From Bacillus sp. V3-13 (GTDB lineage Bacteria; Bacillota; Bacilli; Bacillales; Cytobacillaceae), in assembly GCF_002860165.1 (NCBI RefSeq), contig NZ_PGUZ01000056.1:1-64000 (forward strand): a DNA stretch of 64,000 bases, read 5' to 3'. This document shows, in pieces, positions 54,332 through 63,814 of the stretch. Under the pieces are notes generated by a model. It was given only the letters and a program-made list of their open reading frames with translations. It made no database searches and was not told where the DNA came from. Position numbers and translations under genes: made by a program. How positions within the stretch are numbered: position 1 is the first letter of the stretch; each line of letters begins with the position of its first letter.

Positions 54332-57300
54332 TTATTCTGTTGAAACGGAAGGGTCTGCCTGTTCTTTTACAGGGACAACCTGCACAAAGTGTTTTTCCGG
54401 ATTTTCCAATAGAAGGGCGAGCTCGGCAGCTTCATCATGCTGTTCCTGAGCGTTCAGCATTTGCAGATAATTTTGCAAAAGCTCTGCCACATCCGCTTTT
54501 CCTTGTTCAGATAAAGCTGTTACCGAAACTTTAGCACCTTTGGCAATCCTTCTTTGGATCGCTTCTTTTGTTAATCCCATCTCTGGCTGGTGGCGCAAGT
54601 ATACGACACCGCCAGTCATTCCGGCGCAAATCCATGGGCCCGGATCACCGAGAACAAGGCCCCTGCCGTTTGTCATATATTCGAAAGCAAAACCTTTAAT
54701 ATTTGCTTTTGCACCGATATTGCCAAATTCTTTTTCAGGCAATGGCTCTTTAATAAGGCCGCCAATAATCATATCTGCCCCTGACAATCTGATTCCGGCA
54801 CGTGCATCGGCATTTCCCTGGGCAATGAGAAGCCCTTTCTGCGCTCCATAGCCAAAGCCTTTCCCAACGGCGCCATTATAAAATTTGCCGTCCTTGCCTT
54901 TTGACTTGGCGATCTGGATGCTTCCGCCAAACGAGGTTTTCCCAACACCGTCCTGACCACCGCCGCTCACCTGGATGCGAATGCCTTCGCTGTTATAGGC
55001 TCCAAGCCCGTTTCCTAAAATCGATCCCTTATATTTCAAATCAACAGGAGGGAGGTTTTTATAAGAACCGTCAAGACGGCCGCGAACGCGATGGCATGAT
55101 ACGCGGCTCGCCAGCACTCTCTGCCCCGAATTCACACTGTGGAACTCGCGGGAATGGTGAAGCTCAGAATCAACTCCATCCAGATATTCGGCGCCAACCG
55201 CAACCTGAAGCTGTTTCGTTTCCAATGCCGCGGCAGCTTCTTTCTGGTTAAGCTGGCCGATTTCGAGCGTTTTCAGCAAATAGGTTAAATCGAGCTGATC
55301 CTTGCCTTTAACCTGTTCAAGCAGATCGGAACGGCCGACTGCGTCCTGCAGGTTTTTAATTCCAATCGAAGCAGCCAATTCTTTTAATTCCTGGCCAAAT
55401 GCTGTAAACAGGTTAACAAGCCCCTGTACAGCTAAATCATACTGTCTTGGCACAAAGCGGCGCAAACCATGCTCTTTTGCCTGGGCTTCAGAATCAATTT
55501 GCGTTGCGATACCGACATGGCATGTGTCAAGATGGCAGCCACGGCATGTTGTACAGCCGATTGATATCATCGTAAGGGTGCCAAAGCCAACCCGGTTGGC
55601 GCCAAGAAGCATCACTTTCAGGACATCGAGTGCACTTTTGATTCCGCCATCAGCCCATAGCTCAACTTTATCGCGCAAACCTGCTTCAAGAAGGGCGTTA
55701 TGGGCGGCTTTTACGCCAATTTCCACCGGCAGGCCAACATGCTGGAGGGCGTGGATTCTTGCTGCGCCCGTTCCGCCATCAAAGCCGCTCAGTGTAATAA
55801 TATCAGCTCCTGCTTTTGCGATTCCGACAGCAATCGTTCCGATATTCGGAACGACCGGCACCTTTACGGCGACCTGTGCCTGGTCATTAGCCGTTTTTAG
55901 CTCGTGAATCATTTGCGCGAGATCTTCGATAGAATAAATGTCATGGTTATTAGAAGGAGAGATTAAATCGGAACCGATTGTTGCGTTCCGCGCCTCTGCA
56001 ATCTTTGCTGTTACTTTCGATCCAGGGAGGTGGCCACCTTCACCAGGCTTGGCGCCCTGGCCAATTTTAATCTCGAGCAAGTTCGTTGAATTCAGCAGTT
56101 CGGCATTAACCCCAAACCTTCCGGAAGCGATTTGCTGCCCGCGTGTTCTTGGATATTTGCCGAGCATATCTTTGATTTCGCCGCCTTCACCATTCAAGCT
56201 AACCATATTCAGACGGTCCGCTCCTTCAGCGTAAGCCCGGAAGGCCGTCTCATTTTGTGAACCAAACGACATCGAGGCAATCACAAATGGCAGGCTGTGT
56301 TTTCCAACGCCGATATTGACTTCCTCCGGCCGTACAGGTGCCGCCGCTTTTTTCAGGCTTGTTAAATGGCGGATCGTTGTAGGATTTTGTTCTTCCTGCT
56401 CGCTGATTTTCTCCCGGTAAGCATTGTAATCACCAGTTGACGCTACTTCGCCGATTGCTTTCCAAATGCGCGGGAACAGGTGGAATGTTTTGCCGATGCG
56501 CTCTTTTTCATTTTGATAATCAGCTGCCCGTAAGATCGCATCTTCTTTCAGCGCTTCAAAATTACTGGCTAAATGTGTTGCGCCAAAGAAGTTGACAATG
56601 TTCAAGTATTCAGCGACTTGCTCATTCAAACCGATGGCAGAGAAAAGACGGCCGTATCCGCGCAATTCATGGATGCCGATCGTTGAAATGACTTTTTCAA
56701 GCCCCTTTGTCATAGCGCTGTATAAGTTTACGAGCGGCTTTAACGATTCGTCCAGCACGGTCGTGAACATATAGTAAGGGCTGATCAGGTCAGCGCCCAA
56801 ACCAAATGCGGTAATGATATCGTGCAAGGAACGAATCGCGGCTGAGCGAAGTAAAAGAGAGCAGTCTCTTCTCAGCTCTGCTTTAACAAGCGCCTGGTCG
56901 ATCGCAGAAATGACAAGATGCGGATCAAGCCAGTAATGGCCGTCTTGATGGGAATCGGCATCATCGATAATCAACAGCGTTTTCCCGTTTTTGACAGCAG
57001 CGACTGCGGCATCAGCGAGCCGCTGTAAGGCATTTTCAACCGTTTCTTCGCTTGTAAATGTCGAAGACAGATATGAAGCAAGCTTTTGCTCCTGGAAAAG
57101 ATGCACGATCTGGTCATAACTAGGCTGCCCGAGCTGCCGGGAACATTCGAAGCCTGCTTTTCCTTCAATTAAAATAGGTGTTAAAAGCTCAATAATGGTG
57201 CTTGTTTCATCTTTGGCAAATAAATTAGGACGCTTTCCGATAATCGTTCTTGTTGAAAAATGTTCGGTTTCCCTGTCGCGGTCGATTGCCGGATTTGTAA

Positions 57301-58798
57301 CAACAGCAACGCTTTCTTTTATATAATCCGCAATGTTTTTTCGCTCTGGATTCAAGGCTGCCAGCGGAGCATCATGGCCAAGCGACCGGATTGGTTCGGC
57401 TCCTTTTTCTGCCATCTGTTCAACAAGCTGAACATGATCGCGTTCCCAGCCGAACGCTTTATACTGGCCGTTATGAATTTTGATCGGATAATTCATTAGG
57501 ACCGTTTTAGCCAGAGCCGGAGGGTTTAACCTCTTTCTCGTATCTGTAAAGTTGACTCTTTGCGAAAAGCGGGTGTAAACTTCAGCCTGGTATTGTTCCT
57601 GCTCATAAACCTTCAAAGTTTGTCCGTCCCATTTAAAGCCAACCTTTTCCCCTGGTGCCAATGGTTTTGGATCATTCCTATATTCTTCTGCAGGAATGAT
57701 CCCCGGTTCAGAAGAAAATAGATACGATGATTGTGTTTCGAGCATCCAAAGCGGACGAAGGCCAAGAGCATCAACACTAAATACCGCTTCATCACCGAAT
57801 CGCGAAATGATTCCGGCCGGCCCCTGGGCAAAATGGCCCCATGCTTCGCGAATATACGTATAAAGATCCTGCATGTGTTCCGGATATGCTTTTATCTCAT
57901 TAATGATTGGCGGAAACAATAAGTCCATGACCTCAAATAAAGAATAGCCGTCACGGCAAATAAACGTTTCCATCGTTCTGCTTAAATCCTGGGAATCACT
58001 GCCGTCTTTGACCAACGGGACTCCAATCATTTTTGCCTCATCGCGAAGCTTGGCAATCGTGTTAATCTCTCCATTATGACCGAGTATACTGAAAGGCTGG
58101 ACCCGGAAAAAGCTTGAAAGGGTATTGGTAGAATAACGATTATGGCCAAGAGTCATCGTGGAAGCGGCCAGTGGGTTTGCAAGATCATGGTAATATTTCG
58201 GCAGAATATCGCCGGCTCCCATCACCTTATAGACGGCATGATGCTGGCTTAAAGAAGCAACATGGACATTTTCGTTCAGTTCAAAATCGATAATCAGCTC
58301 AAATAACGCTTTGGACAATTCCTGTCCGGAAAGCGGTGAAACGCCGGCAAACTGCCAGAAAACCGGGTTTTCCTGGATGGCAATCGGTCCTAGCGCAGAC
58401 GGATTCGTTACACTGTCTGTTTCAAATAAAATATCAAACTGGGAAGCTTCCAATTTTTTAATTAATCCATTTTTAATAGATTTGCTGTCAGCCTTTCTCG
58501 TGATAAATATATGACCGACAACAAAGTTGTCCTGATCAACCACTGCAGGATCGAGGTTGGCTTTCTTGAATTTTTCCTTCCAAAGTTCTCGCGGAATATC
58601 GATATGGATCCCGACTCCATCTCCTTCGCCGTTGATGAATCCGGCCCGGTGGTTCATGGTGACTAATGCATTTATACAATTAAATATATTCTCATTAGTA
58701 GGTTTTTTTGTTTTTTCCAAAGACGCAACAATTCCGCAAGCATCATGTTCCTGCCTGTGAAAGTCAGTGAAAAGAGAAGGACTCCATTTTTGTGTCAT
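54332..58798 (-). CDS. Glutamate synthase large subunit (GltB-like)
   Basis: 1488 residues. A 20-residue propeptide precedes the class II amidotransferase nucleophile Cys (EHDACGIVAS). Then the central domain, the FMN/synthase domain (SGRFGVNAELLNSTN; GQGAKPGEGGHLPGSKV; LSGFDGGTGAARI), the 3Fe-4S Cys set (CTTCRGCHLDTC) and the GXGXG beta-helix domain (GQRVLASRVSCHRVRGRLDG). All expected parts are there. It transfers glutamine amide nitrogen to 2-oxoglutarate. No small (GltD) subunit gene lies nearby, so either one is supplied from elsewhere or electrons come from ferredoxin. The start has only a weak site; a perfect AGGAGGTGA lies 43 bases upstream. Confidence 0.88.
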   Translation of the reverse strand: MTQKWSPSLFTDFHRQEHDACGIVASLEKTKKPTNENIFNCINALVTMNHRAGFINGEGDGVGIHIDIPRELWKEKFKKANLDPAVVDQDNFVVGHIFITRKADSKSIKNGLIKKLEASQFDILFETDSVTNPSALGPIAIQENPVFWQFAGVSPLSGQELSKALFELIIDFELNENVHVASLSQHHAVYKVMGAGDILPKYYHDLANPLAASTMTLGHNRYSTNTLSSFFRVQPFSILGHNGEINTIAKLRDEAKMIGVPLVKDGSDSQDLSRTMETFICRDGYSLFEVMDLLFPPIINEIKAYPEHMQDLYTYIREAWGHFAQGPAGIISRFGDEAVFSVDALGLRPLWMLETQSSYLFSSEPGIIPAEEYRNDPKPLAPGEKVGFKWDGQTLKVYEQEQYQAEVYTRFSQRVNFTDTRKRLNPPALAKTVLMNYPIKIHNGQYKAFGWERDHVQLVEQMAEKGAEPIRSLGHDAPLAALNPERKNIADYIKESVAVVTNPAIDRDRETEHFSTRTIIGKRPNLFAKDETSTIIELLTPILIEGKAGFECSRQLGQPSYDQIVHLFQEQKLASYLSSTFTSEETVENALQRLADAAVAAVKNGKTLLIIDDADSHQDGHYWLDPHLVISAIDQALVKAELRRDCSLLLRSAAIRSLHDIITAFGLGADLISPYYMFTTVLDESLKPLVNLYSAMTKGLEKVISTIGIHELRGYGRLFSAIGLNEQVAEYLNIVNFFGATHLASNFEALKEDAILRAADYQNEKERIGKTFHLFPRIWKAIGEVASTGDYNAYREKISEQEEQNPTTIRHLTSLKKAAAPVRPEEVNIGVGKHSLPFVIASMSFGSQNETAFRAYAEGADRLNMVSLNGEGGEIKDMLGKYPRTRGQQIASGRFGVNAELLNSTNLLEIKIGQGAKPGEGGHLPGSKVTAKIAEARNATIGSDLISPSNNHDIYSIEDLAQMIHELKTANDQAQVAVKVPVVPNIGTIAVGIAKAGADIITLSGFDGGTGAARIHALQHVGLPVEIGVKAAHNALLEAGLRDKVELWADGGIKSALDVLKVMLLGANRVGFGTLTMISIGCTTCRGCHLDTCHVGIATQIDSEAQAKEHGLRRFVPRQYDLAVQGLVNLFTAFGQELKELAASIGIKNLQDAVGRSDLLEQVKGKDQLDLTYLLKTLEIGQLNQKEAAAALETKQLQVAVGAEYLDGVDSELHHSREFHSVNSGQRVLASRVSCHRVRGRLDGSYKNLPPVDLKYKGSILGNGLGAYNSEGIRIQVSGGGQDGVGKTSFGGSIQIAKSKGKDGKFYNGAVGKGFGYGAQKGLLIAQGNADARAGIRLSGADMIIGGLIKEPLPEKEFGNIGAKANIKGFAFEYMTNGRGLVLGDPGPWICAGMTGGVVYLRHQPEMGLTKEAIQRRIAKGAKVSVTALSEQGKADVAELLQNYLQMLNAQEQHDEAAELALLLENPEKHFVQVVPVKEQADPSVSTE

Positions 58799-58917
58799 AG
58801 CCTCGGCTTGGGAAGAGGATTGATGTTCCCTAAAGCCGGTTCACCTCCTAAATAAAAAATGTCATTCATAATCTCATGTTTGAGTAGGTTAATTGCGGTG
58901 AAAAAAGGGAAAGGGTT

Positions 58918-58939
58918 AATAAACCGTGAACGGTTTATT
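58918..58939. promoter_or_regulatory. Palindrome in the glutamate synthase leader
   Basis: Ten-base arms AATAAACCGT and ACGGTTTATT around GA, perfect. Lies about 20-45 bases downstream of the predicted transcription start; operator or RNA hairpin. Confidence 0.6.
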
Positions 58940-58967
58940 TAAAAAGGTATTTTTACGTAATATTCGT

Positions 58968-58996
58968 ATCATATCATAAGAATTTTCAGAAATCAA
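58968..58996 (-). promoter_or_regulatory. Sigma-A promoter of the glutamate synthase gene
   Basis: On the minus strand TTGATT (58996-58991), 17-bp spacer, TATGAT (58973-58968). Start expected near 58961. Confidence 0.65.
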
Positions 58997-59063
58997 TTAT
59001 TATACAGCAAGTTGGATGCTAATTGTTGAAGAAAAAAATAAAAAAATGTATAATTGTGTTATT

Positions 59064-59077
59064 TGTAAACGTTTTCA
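59064..59077. promoter_or_regulatory. CcpA cre site upstream of the glutamate synthase promoter
   Basis: TGTAAACGTTTTCA matches the cre consensus TGWAANCGNTNWCA at every position. It is centred about 110 bases upstream of the predicted start, a position used for activation rather than blocking. Confidence 0.65.
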
Positions 59078-59095
59078 AAGGAAGTTATTAAAAAG

Positions 59096-59118
59096 CCGGA
59101 AGACAGAAATTCTTCCGG
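59096..59118 (-). terminator. Terminator of gsaB
   Basis: CCGGAAGA / TCTTCCGG stem; followed on the minus strand by CTTTTTAAT. Confidence 0.8.
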
Positions 59119-59139
59119 AATGTATAAAAAAATGAATAT

Positions 59140-60435
59140 TTATTCGTTTGCCAGTAAGTAAAATGCGTTTTGGACAGCGTGAAGTGTAGCTTGAATATCT
59201 TCTTCCGTATGGGCTATCGTTATAAACCACGCTTCATATTTAGATGGGGCCAGATTGATTCCCTGGTTCAACATATGTTTAAAAAACTTCGCGAACATTT
59301 CCCCATCCGTATTTTCTGCCTGTTCATAGTTTTCCACTTTCACATCCGTAAAATAGACAGTAAAGGCACCTTTTAAACGGTTTATTGTAATCGGAATATT
59401 AAATTGCTTTGCAGCTTCAAGAATGCCTTCTTCAAGCATTTCGCCGAGATGGTCTAAATGCTCGTACACTCCCTTTTGCTTAAGAACCTCCAGACAGGCG
59501 ATTCCCGATAAAATGGAGGCTGGATTTCCTGCCATTGTTCCGGCCTGGTAAGCGGGGCCAAGCGGAGCGACGGTTTCCATGATTTCCTGCCTTCCTCCAT
59601 AGGCTCCAATCGGCAGCCCGCCGCCAATGATTTTTCCCAGTGCAGTTAAATCGGGCTGGATGCCGAGCATGTCCTGGGCACCTCCATACATAAACCGAAA
59701 TGCTGTAATGACTTCATCATAGATGACAAGTGCGCCTGCAGCATGGGCAAGCTCGTTTATTTGTTTTAAAAATCCTTCTTTCGGTTCAACGATCCCAAAG
59801 TTGCCAACGATCGGCTCGACCAGGACTGCCGCTATTTGATCGCCCCATTTTTCAAGAGCCTCTTTAAATGGCTTGATGTCATTAAAAGGAACGGTGATAA
59901 CTTCCTGTGCAATGCTTTGAGGCACCCCTGCAGAGTCTGGAGTGCCGAGAGTTGATGGACCTGAACCGGCTGCGACAAGGACAAGGTCGGAATGGCCATG
60001 ATAGCAGCCGGCAAATTTGATGATCTTATCCCTCCCCGTGTAAGCCCGGGCGACACGGATCGTTGTCATGACGGCTTCTGTACCCGAATTGACAAAGCGT
60101 ACTTTTTCTAAAGCAGGCATCGCTTCTTTAATCATTTTTGCGAATTTTATTTCATGCGGGGTCGGTGTTCCATAAAGAACTCCTGTTTCCGCCGCTTTTT
60201 TTATTGCTTCCGTGATATGCGGATGGGCATGGCCTGTGATAATCGGCCCGTACGCTGCTAAATAATCTATATATTGATTGCCGTCCACATCCCAAAAATA
60301 CGCTCCATTCGCGCGTTCCATCACGACAGGCGCTCCGCCGCCAACGGCTTTGTACGAGCGTGAGGGGCTGTTCACCCCGCCGACAATATGTTCGAGTGCT
60401 TCTTTATGTAATCGTTCTGAATTTGAAAATTGCAT
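59140..60435 (-). CDS. gsaB: Glutamate-1-semialdehyde 2,1-aminomutase (second copy type)
   Basis: 431 residues, class III aminotransferase fold. [32 protein letters not shown], active-site Asp in [13 protein letters not shown] and PLP Lys in [18 protein letters not shown]. Makes 5-aminolevulinate for haem. The neighbourhood (ygaE before, bcp-perR after) identifies it as gsaB rather than hemL of the hemAXCDBL operon. GAGGAGG precedes the ATG. Confidence 0.92.
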   Translation of the reverse strand: MQFSNSERLHKEALEHIVGGVNSPSRSYKAVGGGAPVVMERANGAYFWDVDGNQYIDYLAAYGPIITGHAHPHITEAIKKAAETGVLYGTPTPHEIKFAKMIKEAMPALEKVRFVNSGTEAVMTTIRVARAYTGRDKIIKFAGCYHGHSDLVLVAAGSGPSTLGTPDSAGVPQSIAQEVITVPFNDIKPFKEALEKWGDQIAAVLVEPIVGNFGIVEPKEGFLKQINELAHAAGALVIYDEVITAFRFMYGGAQDMLGIQPDLTALGKIIGGGLPIGAYGGRQEIMETVAPLGPAYQAGTMAGNPASILSGIACLEVLKQKGVYEHLDHLGEMLEEGILEAAKQFNIPITINRLKGAFTVYFTDVKVENYEQAENTDGEMFAKFFKHMLNQGINLAPSKYEAWFITIAHTEEDIQATLHAVQNAFYLLANE

Positions 60436-60653
60436 CGATATCCTCCTCGTGAAAATCTGTCCTCTATTTTACATGATTTGCAGAAACGTTTCATTATTAT
60501 AAGCTCGTGTTTAACACACATGGAGCATTAAATCGAAATTTCTGTGGCATATTGGCTTATATCATTCTTGATCTGGCTGTTGGCAGCCTGCATATCGATG
60601 AATGCTTACGCGTATAGATGGATGAAGGGAGTTGTCCGGAAAAGAGGGAAAAG

Positions 60654-61058
60654 ATGATGTTTTATGCGATGCTGGCCCTGGTCATTTTCTGTATCGGAAT
60701 GAGTTTGCGCACATTATTCTTACCCTATAAAATAAAAGGAAAGCGTGTTTCTTTTGAGAATTTTCTGTTTCTGATCTTAATATATGCGACGATTATGCTC
60801 GGTTTTGGTTTGATCTTTATGCTGTTTGATTTACAGGGCGAGCCCGTGCTGATCGAAGCGGGCAACAGAGCTGCGGGAGATTTTTGGAGCCGTTTGGAAA
60901 CCTCGATTTATTTTAGCGCAATGACACTTTTTTCAGTTGGCTATGGGGATGTGTTTCCTGTTGGCATGGGCCGGACGATTGCAGTCGTGGAGGCATTGAT
61001 CGGCTATACGATCCCGGCCGCATTCGTGGCTAGGGCGGTCTTTGACTCGGAAAAATAA
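60654..61058 (+). CDS. Two-transmembrane potassium channel-like protein
   Basis: 134 residues: membrane segments at about 5-25, 42-64 and 105-125, with a pore helix and selectivity filter TLFSVGYGDVFPVG (GYGD). It lacks a cytoplasmic RCK domain, so it is a minimal Ion_trans_2-type channel. AGAGGG precedes ATG 60654; the ATG at 60618 has no binding site. Confidence 0.82.
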   Translation: MMFYAMLALVIFCIGMSLRTLFLPYKIKGKRVSFENFLFLILIYATIMLGFGLIFMLFDLQGEPVLIEAGNRAAGDFWSRLETSIYFSAMTLFSVGYGDVFPVGMGRTIAVVEALIGYTIPAAFVARAVFDSEK

Positions 61059-61138
61059 GCTCAACATGCTGAAAGTTTGTTTTTTACAACAATTTTGGAT
61101 ACGCTTACCTATATGCTAATGAATTTGGAGGAAATAGT

Positions 61139-61609
61139 ATGGATGAATTGACTGGAAAACGAGCCCCCGACTTTAAACTGCCGGCAAGTAACGGACAAAC
61201 TGTCAGCCTCTCAGACTTCCGCGGGAAAAATATCGTTCTTTATTTTTATCCGAAAGATATGACGCCTGGCTGCACAACTCAAGCCTGTGATTTCCGCGAC
61301 CGCCATCAAAGCTTTGCTGATGCGAATGCGGTTATTCTCGGCATCAGTACTGACCCGGTCGCAAAGCACGAAAAGTTTATTGAAAAGTACGATTTGCCAT
61401 TTCTGTTGCTTGCTGATGAAGAACATAAAGCCGCAGAAGCTTATGGGGTATGGAAACTGAAGAAAAACTTCGGCAAGGAATATATGGGAATTGAAAGGTC
61501 AACCTTCATCATCGACCAAAATGGAAACGTCGTTAAAGAATGGAGAAAAGTATCGGTGAAAGACCATGTTGAAGAGGCATTGCAGTATATTACTGAAAAC
61601 CTCAAATAA
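61139..61609 (+). CDS. bcp: Thioredoxin-dependent thiol peroxidase (Bcp/PrxQ), YgaF
   Basis: 156 residues. Peroxidatic and resolving Cys in the PrxQ spacing C-x4-C: TPGCTTQACDFRD. Detoxifies hydrogen and organic peroxides. GGAGG precedes the ATG. Neighbour of perR, as in B. subtilis, but with its own terminator. Confidence 0.92.
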   Translation: MDELTGKRAPDFKLPASNGQTVSLSDFRGKNIVLYFYPKDMTPGCTTQACDFRDRHQSFADANAVILGISTDPVAKHEKFIEKYDLPFLLLADEEHKAAEAYGVWKLKKNFGKEYMGIERSTFIIDQNGNVVKEWRKVSVKDHVEEALQYITENLK

Positions 61610-61721
61610 AACGATTCTGCGGAATGAAGCCTATTTTATTGGCAGGAAGGCTTTTGTCCATGCCAAAAGCGATATTTTGAATATCATTTTATTAGGGCAT
61701 ACCTCCTCAGATAAGTCTTAG

Positions 61722-61752
61722 CGGTCCAGTCAAACTGGGCCGTCTTTTTTTT
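61722..61752 (+). terminator. Terminator after bcp
   Basis: CGGTCCAGT / ACTGGGCCG (one T-G pair) followed by a T run. The next 336 bases to the adenosyltransferase show no riboswitch or gene that I can recognise. Confidence 0.75.
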
Positions 61753-62088
61753 GAACAAAAAGATATGCGATTCGTCGGCTAGCCGTTCAGTTTGACTGCA
61801 CAGTTTTTTATTAGTGAGTGATATTATATTATTGAAGAAAGTGTTTTAATAACAGCTTTAAAAATGATGAAATTGCCCGCCTATTTTGGCGTTTTTAGCA
61901 ATGAGTCCCTTGATTAACAGCATCCATTTTGGGAAATGGAAAATATAACCGTGACCCCCCATCTTTCGAGTATAACCAAAAACTGCATGCCAAGAGCATT
62001 TGCTATTTTTAAATATAATTTACATACATATATTAATAAAGATAGCGGATTTTTAAATGTAATTAACCTTGAAAGGGGCTATTGATAC

Positions 62089-62643
62089 GTGAAGATTTAT
62101 ACGAAAACCGGAGATAAAGGGACAACATCGCTTATATACGGTGAAAGAGTGGCGAAAGATGATCTGCGGGTAGAGGCTTATGGAACTTGTGATGAAGCCA
62201 ATTCAATGATTGGGCTGGCAATGAGCTTTTTGAATAAAGAGTTTTTTGACGGGAAAGATGAACTCGAAGAAGTGTTCCATAAAATTCAAACAGCTTTATT
62301 CCATGTTGGAGCAGAACTTGCCACTCCAAGTGGAAGAGAAGTGAAATGGGTTTTAAAAGAAGAGCATTTGAATGAATTGGAGCAAATGATTGACAAGCTG
62401 GATGCTTTTTTGCCTGCATTATCAAACTTTATTCTGCCAGGCGGCCATTCTGCCGGAGCAGCGCTGCACGTTGCAAGGACAATGGTCCGGAGGGCTGAAC
62501 GATGTGCGGTCGGTATCAATGCTGATTTCAATCCATTAGTGCTTGCTTATTTAAACAGGTTGTCAGATTTTCTTTTTGTTGCTGCCCGATTTGTGAATTT
62601 TCATTTAGGGCAAAAAGAAATGCCTCTTCATGGCGAAAATTAA
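62089..62643 (+). CDS. PduO-type cob(I)alamin adenosyltransferase
   Basis: 184 residues. N-terminal MKIYTKTGDKGTTSLIYGERV with the TKTGD nucleotide loop, DEANSMIGLA, and C-terminal RTMVRRAERC...YLNRLSDFLFVAARFVN signature of PduO enzymes. Makes adenosylcobalamin from cob(I)alamin and ATP. GTG start with AAAGGGG upstream. Not part of the usual B. subtilis perR neighbourhood. Confidence 0.9.
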   Translation: MKIYTKTGDKGTTSLIYGERVAKDDLRVEAYGTCDEANSMIGLAMSFLNKEFFDGKDELEEVFHKIQTALFHVGAELATPSGREVKWVLKEEHLNELEQMIDKLDAFLPALSNFILPGGHSAGAALHVARTMVRRAERCAVGINADFNPLVLAYLNRLSDFLFVAARFVNFHLGQKEMPLHGEN

Positions 62644-62673
62644 ATCAGGTAAGCATATTATTTAGTTTGTGTA

Positions 62674-62720
62674 TTGACAAAATGCTTAAAAAGTGAGTAG
62701 ACTAATTATAAAGATTATAA
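62674..62720 (+). promoter_or_regulatory. perR promoter with Per box
   Basis: TTGACA (62674-62679), 18-bp spacer, TAGACT (62698-62703). TTATAAAGATTATAA at 62706-62720 differs from the Per box consensus TTATAATnATTATAA at one position and overlaps the expected start, fitting autorepression. Confidence 0.82.
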
Positions 62721-62754
62721 TATAAGAATACTTTCAGAAGAGAGGTGCATGGCG

Positions 62755-63192
62755 ATGGACCACGGTCAATTAAAAGAAGCGTTGGAGACCTTAAAGGAAA
62801 CAGGCGTTAGGATTACTCCGCAACGTCATGCGATACTTGAATATTTAATAAACTCAATGTCACACCCGACTGCCGATGAAATATACAAGTCCTTGGAAGG
62901 GAAATTCCCTAACATGAGTGTGGCAACCGTTTACAATAATTTAAGAGTATTTCGTGAAGTGGGACTTGTTAAAGAGTTAACCTATGGTGATGCATCCAGT
63001 CGTTTTGATTTTGTGACAAGCCATCATTATCATGTGATTTGTGAAAAGTGCGGAAAGATCGTTGATTTTCATTATCCTGGGCTTGATGAAGTAGAGCAGC
63101 TTGCTTCTCATGTTACCGGTTTTAAAGTAAGCCACCATCGTATGGAGATTTACGGAACTTGTTCTGACTGTTCGTTTAAAGAAGCGCATTAA
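62755..63192 (+). CDS. perR: Peroxide-responsive repressor PerR
   Basis: 145 residues, Fur family. HTH with [16 protein letters not shown], regulatory metal ligands His/Asp in [12 protein letters not shown], structural zinc Cys in CEKCG and CSDC. Represses katA, ahpC, mrgA, zosA and haem genes until peroxide oxidises its His. ATG 62755 has AGAGGTG eight bases upstream; ATG 62749 is too close. Confidence 0.94.
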   Translation: MDHGQLKEALETLKETGVRITPQRHAILEYLINSMSHPTADEIYKSLEGKFPNMSVATVYNNLRVFREVGLVKELTYGDASSRFDFVTSHHYHVICEKCGKIVDFHYPGLDEVEQLASHVTGFKVSHHRMEIYGTCSDCSFKEAH

Positions 63193-63238
63193 GCCAGCTG
63201 ATAGCCCGTAGCTATTGGCTTTTTTGTTGCTTAGAAAA

Positions 63239-63276
63239 AGAAAAGCCGTCTTCACACATGACGGCTTTTCTCTTTT
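63239..63276. terminator. Terminator between perR and ygzB
   Basis: Perfect 12-bp stem AGAAAAGCCGTC / GACGGCTTTTCT, T-rich on both sides; overlaps the last codons of ygzB. Confidence 0.85.
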
Positions 63277-63614
63277 TTTCGATTGTATTTTTCATCAAAC
63301 TCTTTTCCCTCAAGATTTCGGTCAAGAGTTAACGGTTCGCGGCAATACATGCACATATCCACGCGGCCAAGTATTTTTGTATGCTTTCCGCAATTCGGAC
63401 ACACAACTTGAACGGTTTTTGTCGAAAGCATGCCAATCCAAAAGTAAACAACAGTGCTGGCAATGATAAAAAGAAGACCAAGTATCATAAAAATGATCAT
63501 CACTACAGGTGAGTTTCTGAAGAAAATCCCCCCGTACATCACAATAATTCCGATAAAAATTAAGCTTAGGGCAAACGTCCGAATTTTATTGATCTTGCTA
63601 GAATATTTAGCCAT
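63252..63614 (-). CDS. ygzB: YgzB membrane protein (UPF0295/DUF2614)
   Basis: 120 residues with two N-terminal membrane segments and a small zinc-ribbon-like C-terminus ([20 protein letters not shown], two C-x2-C pairs). AGGAGG seven bases before ATG 63614. Convergent with perR as in B. subtilis. Unknown function. Confidence 0.88.
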   Translation of the reverse strand: MAKYSSKINKIRTFALSLIFIGIIVMYGGIFFRNSPVVMIIFMILGLLFIIASTVVYFWIGMLSTKTVQVVCPNCGKHTKILGRVDMCMYCREPLTLDRNLEGKEFDEKYNRKKEKSRHV

Positions 63615-63814
63615 GCTTGTACCTCCTAAAGAATACATACATTATATCATTTCAGCAGGAGGAAGTGGAATGGTTTAGGTTTGCTGGAATTCTCTACAGT
63701 GACACCACCCACGGCTGAAGCAGTGGGCTTTCTTCGTCCCAATCTGTAATCTAAGAAGGAAATTTTCGTTTTTTTGTCGAAAATATAAGCAATTAATAAA
63801 GTGGAGGAATAATG

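Noticed and set aside
55302-55907. 201-codon plus-strand ORF inside the glutamate synthase gene
   Set aside because: Antisense shadow; the large enzyme on the other strand has all family motifs.
61753-62088. Cobalamin riboswitch before the adenosyltransferase gene
   Set aside because: No B12-box-like sequence or supporting stems could be recognised.
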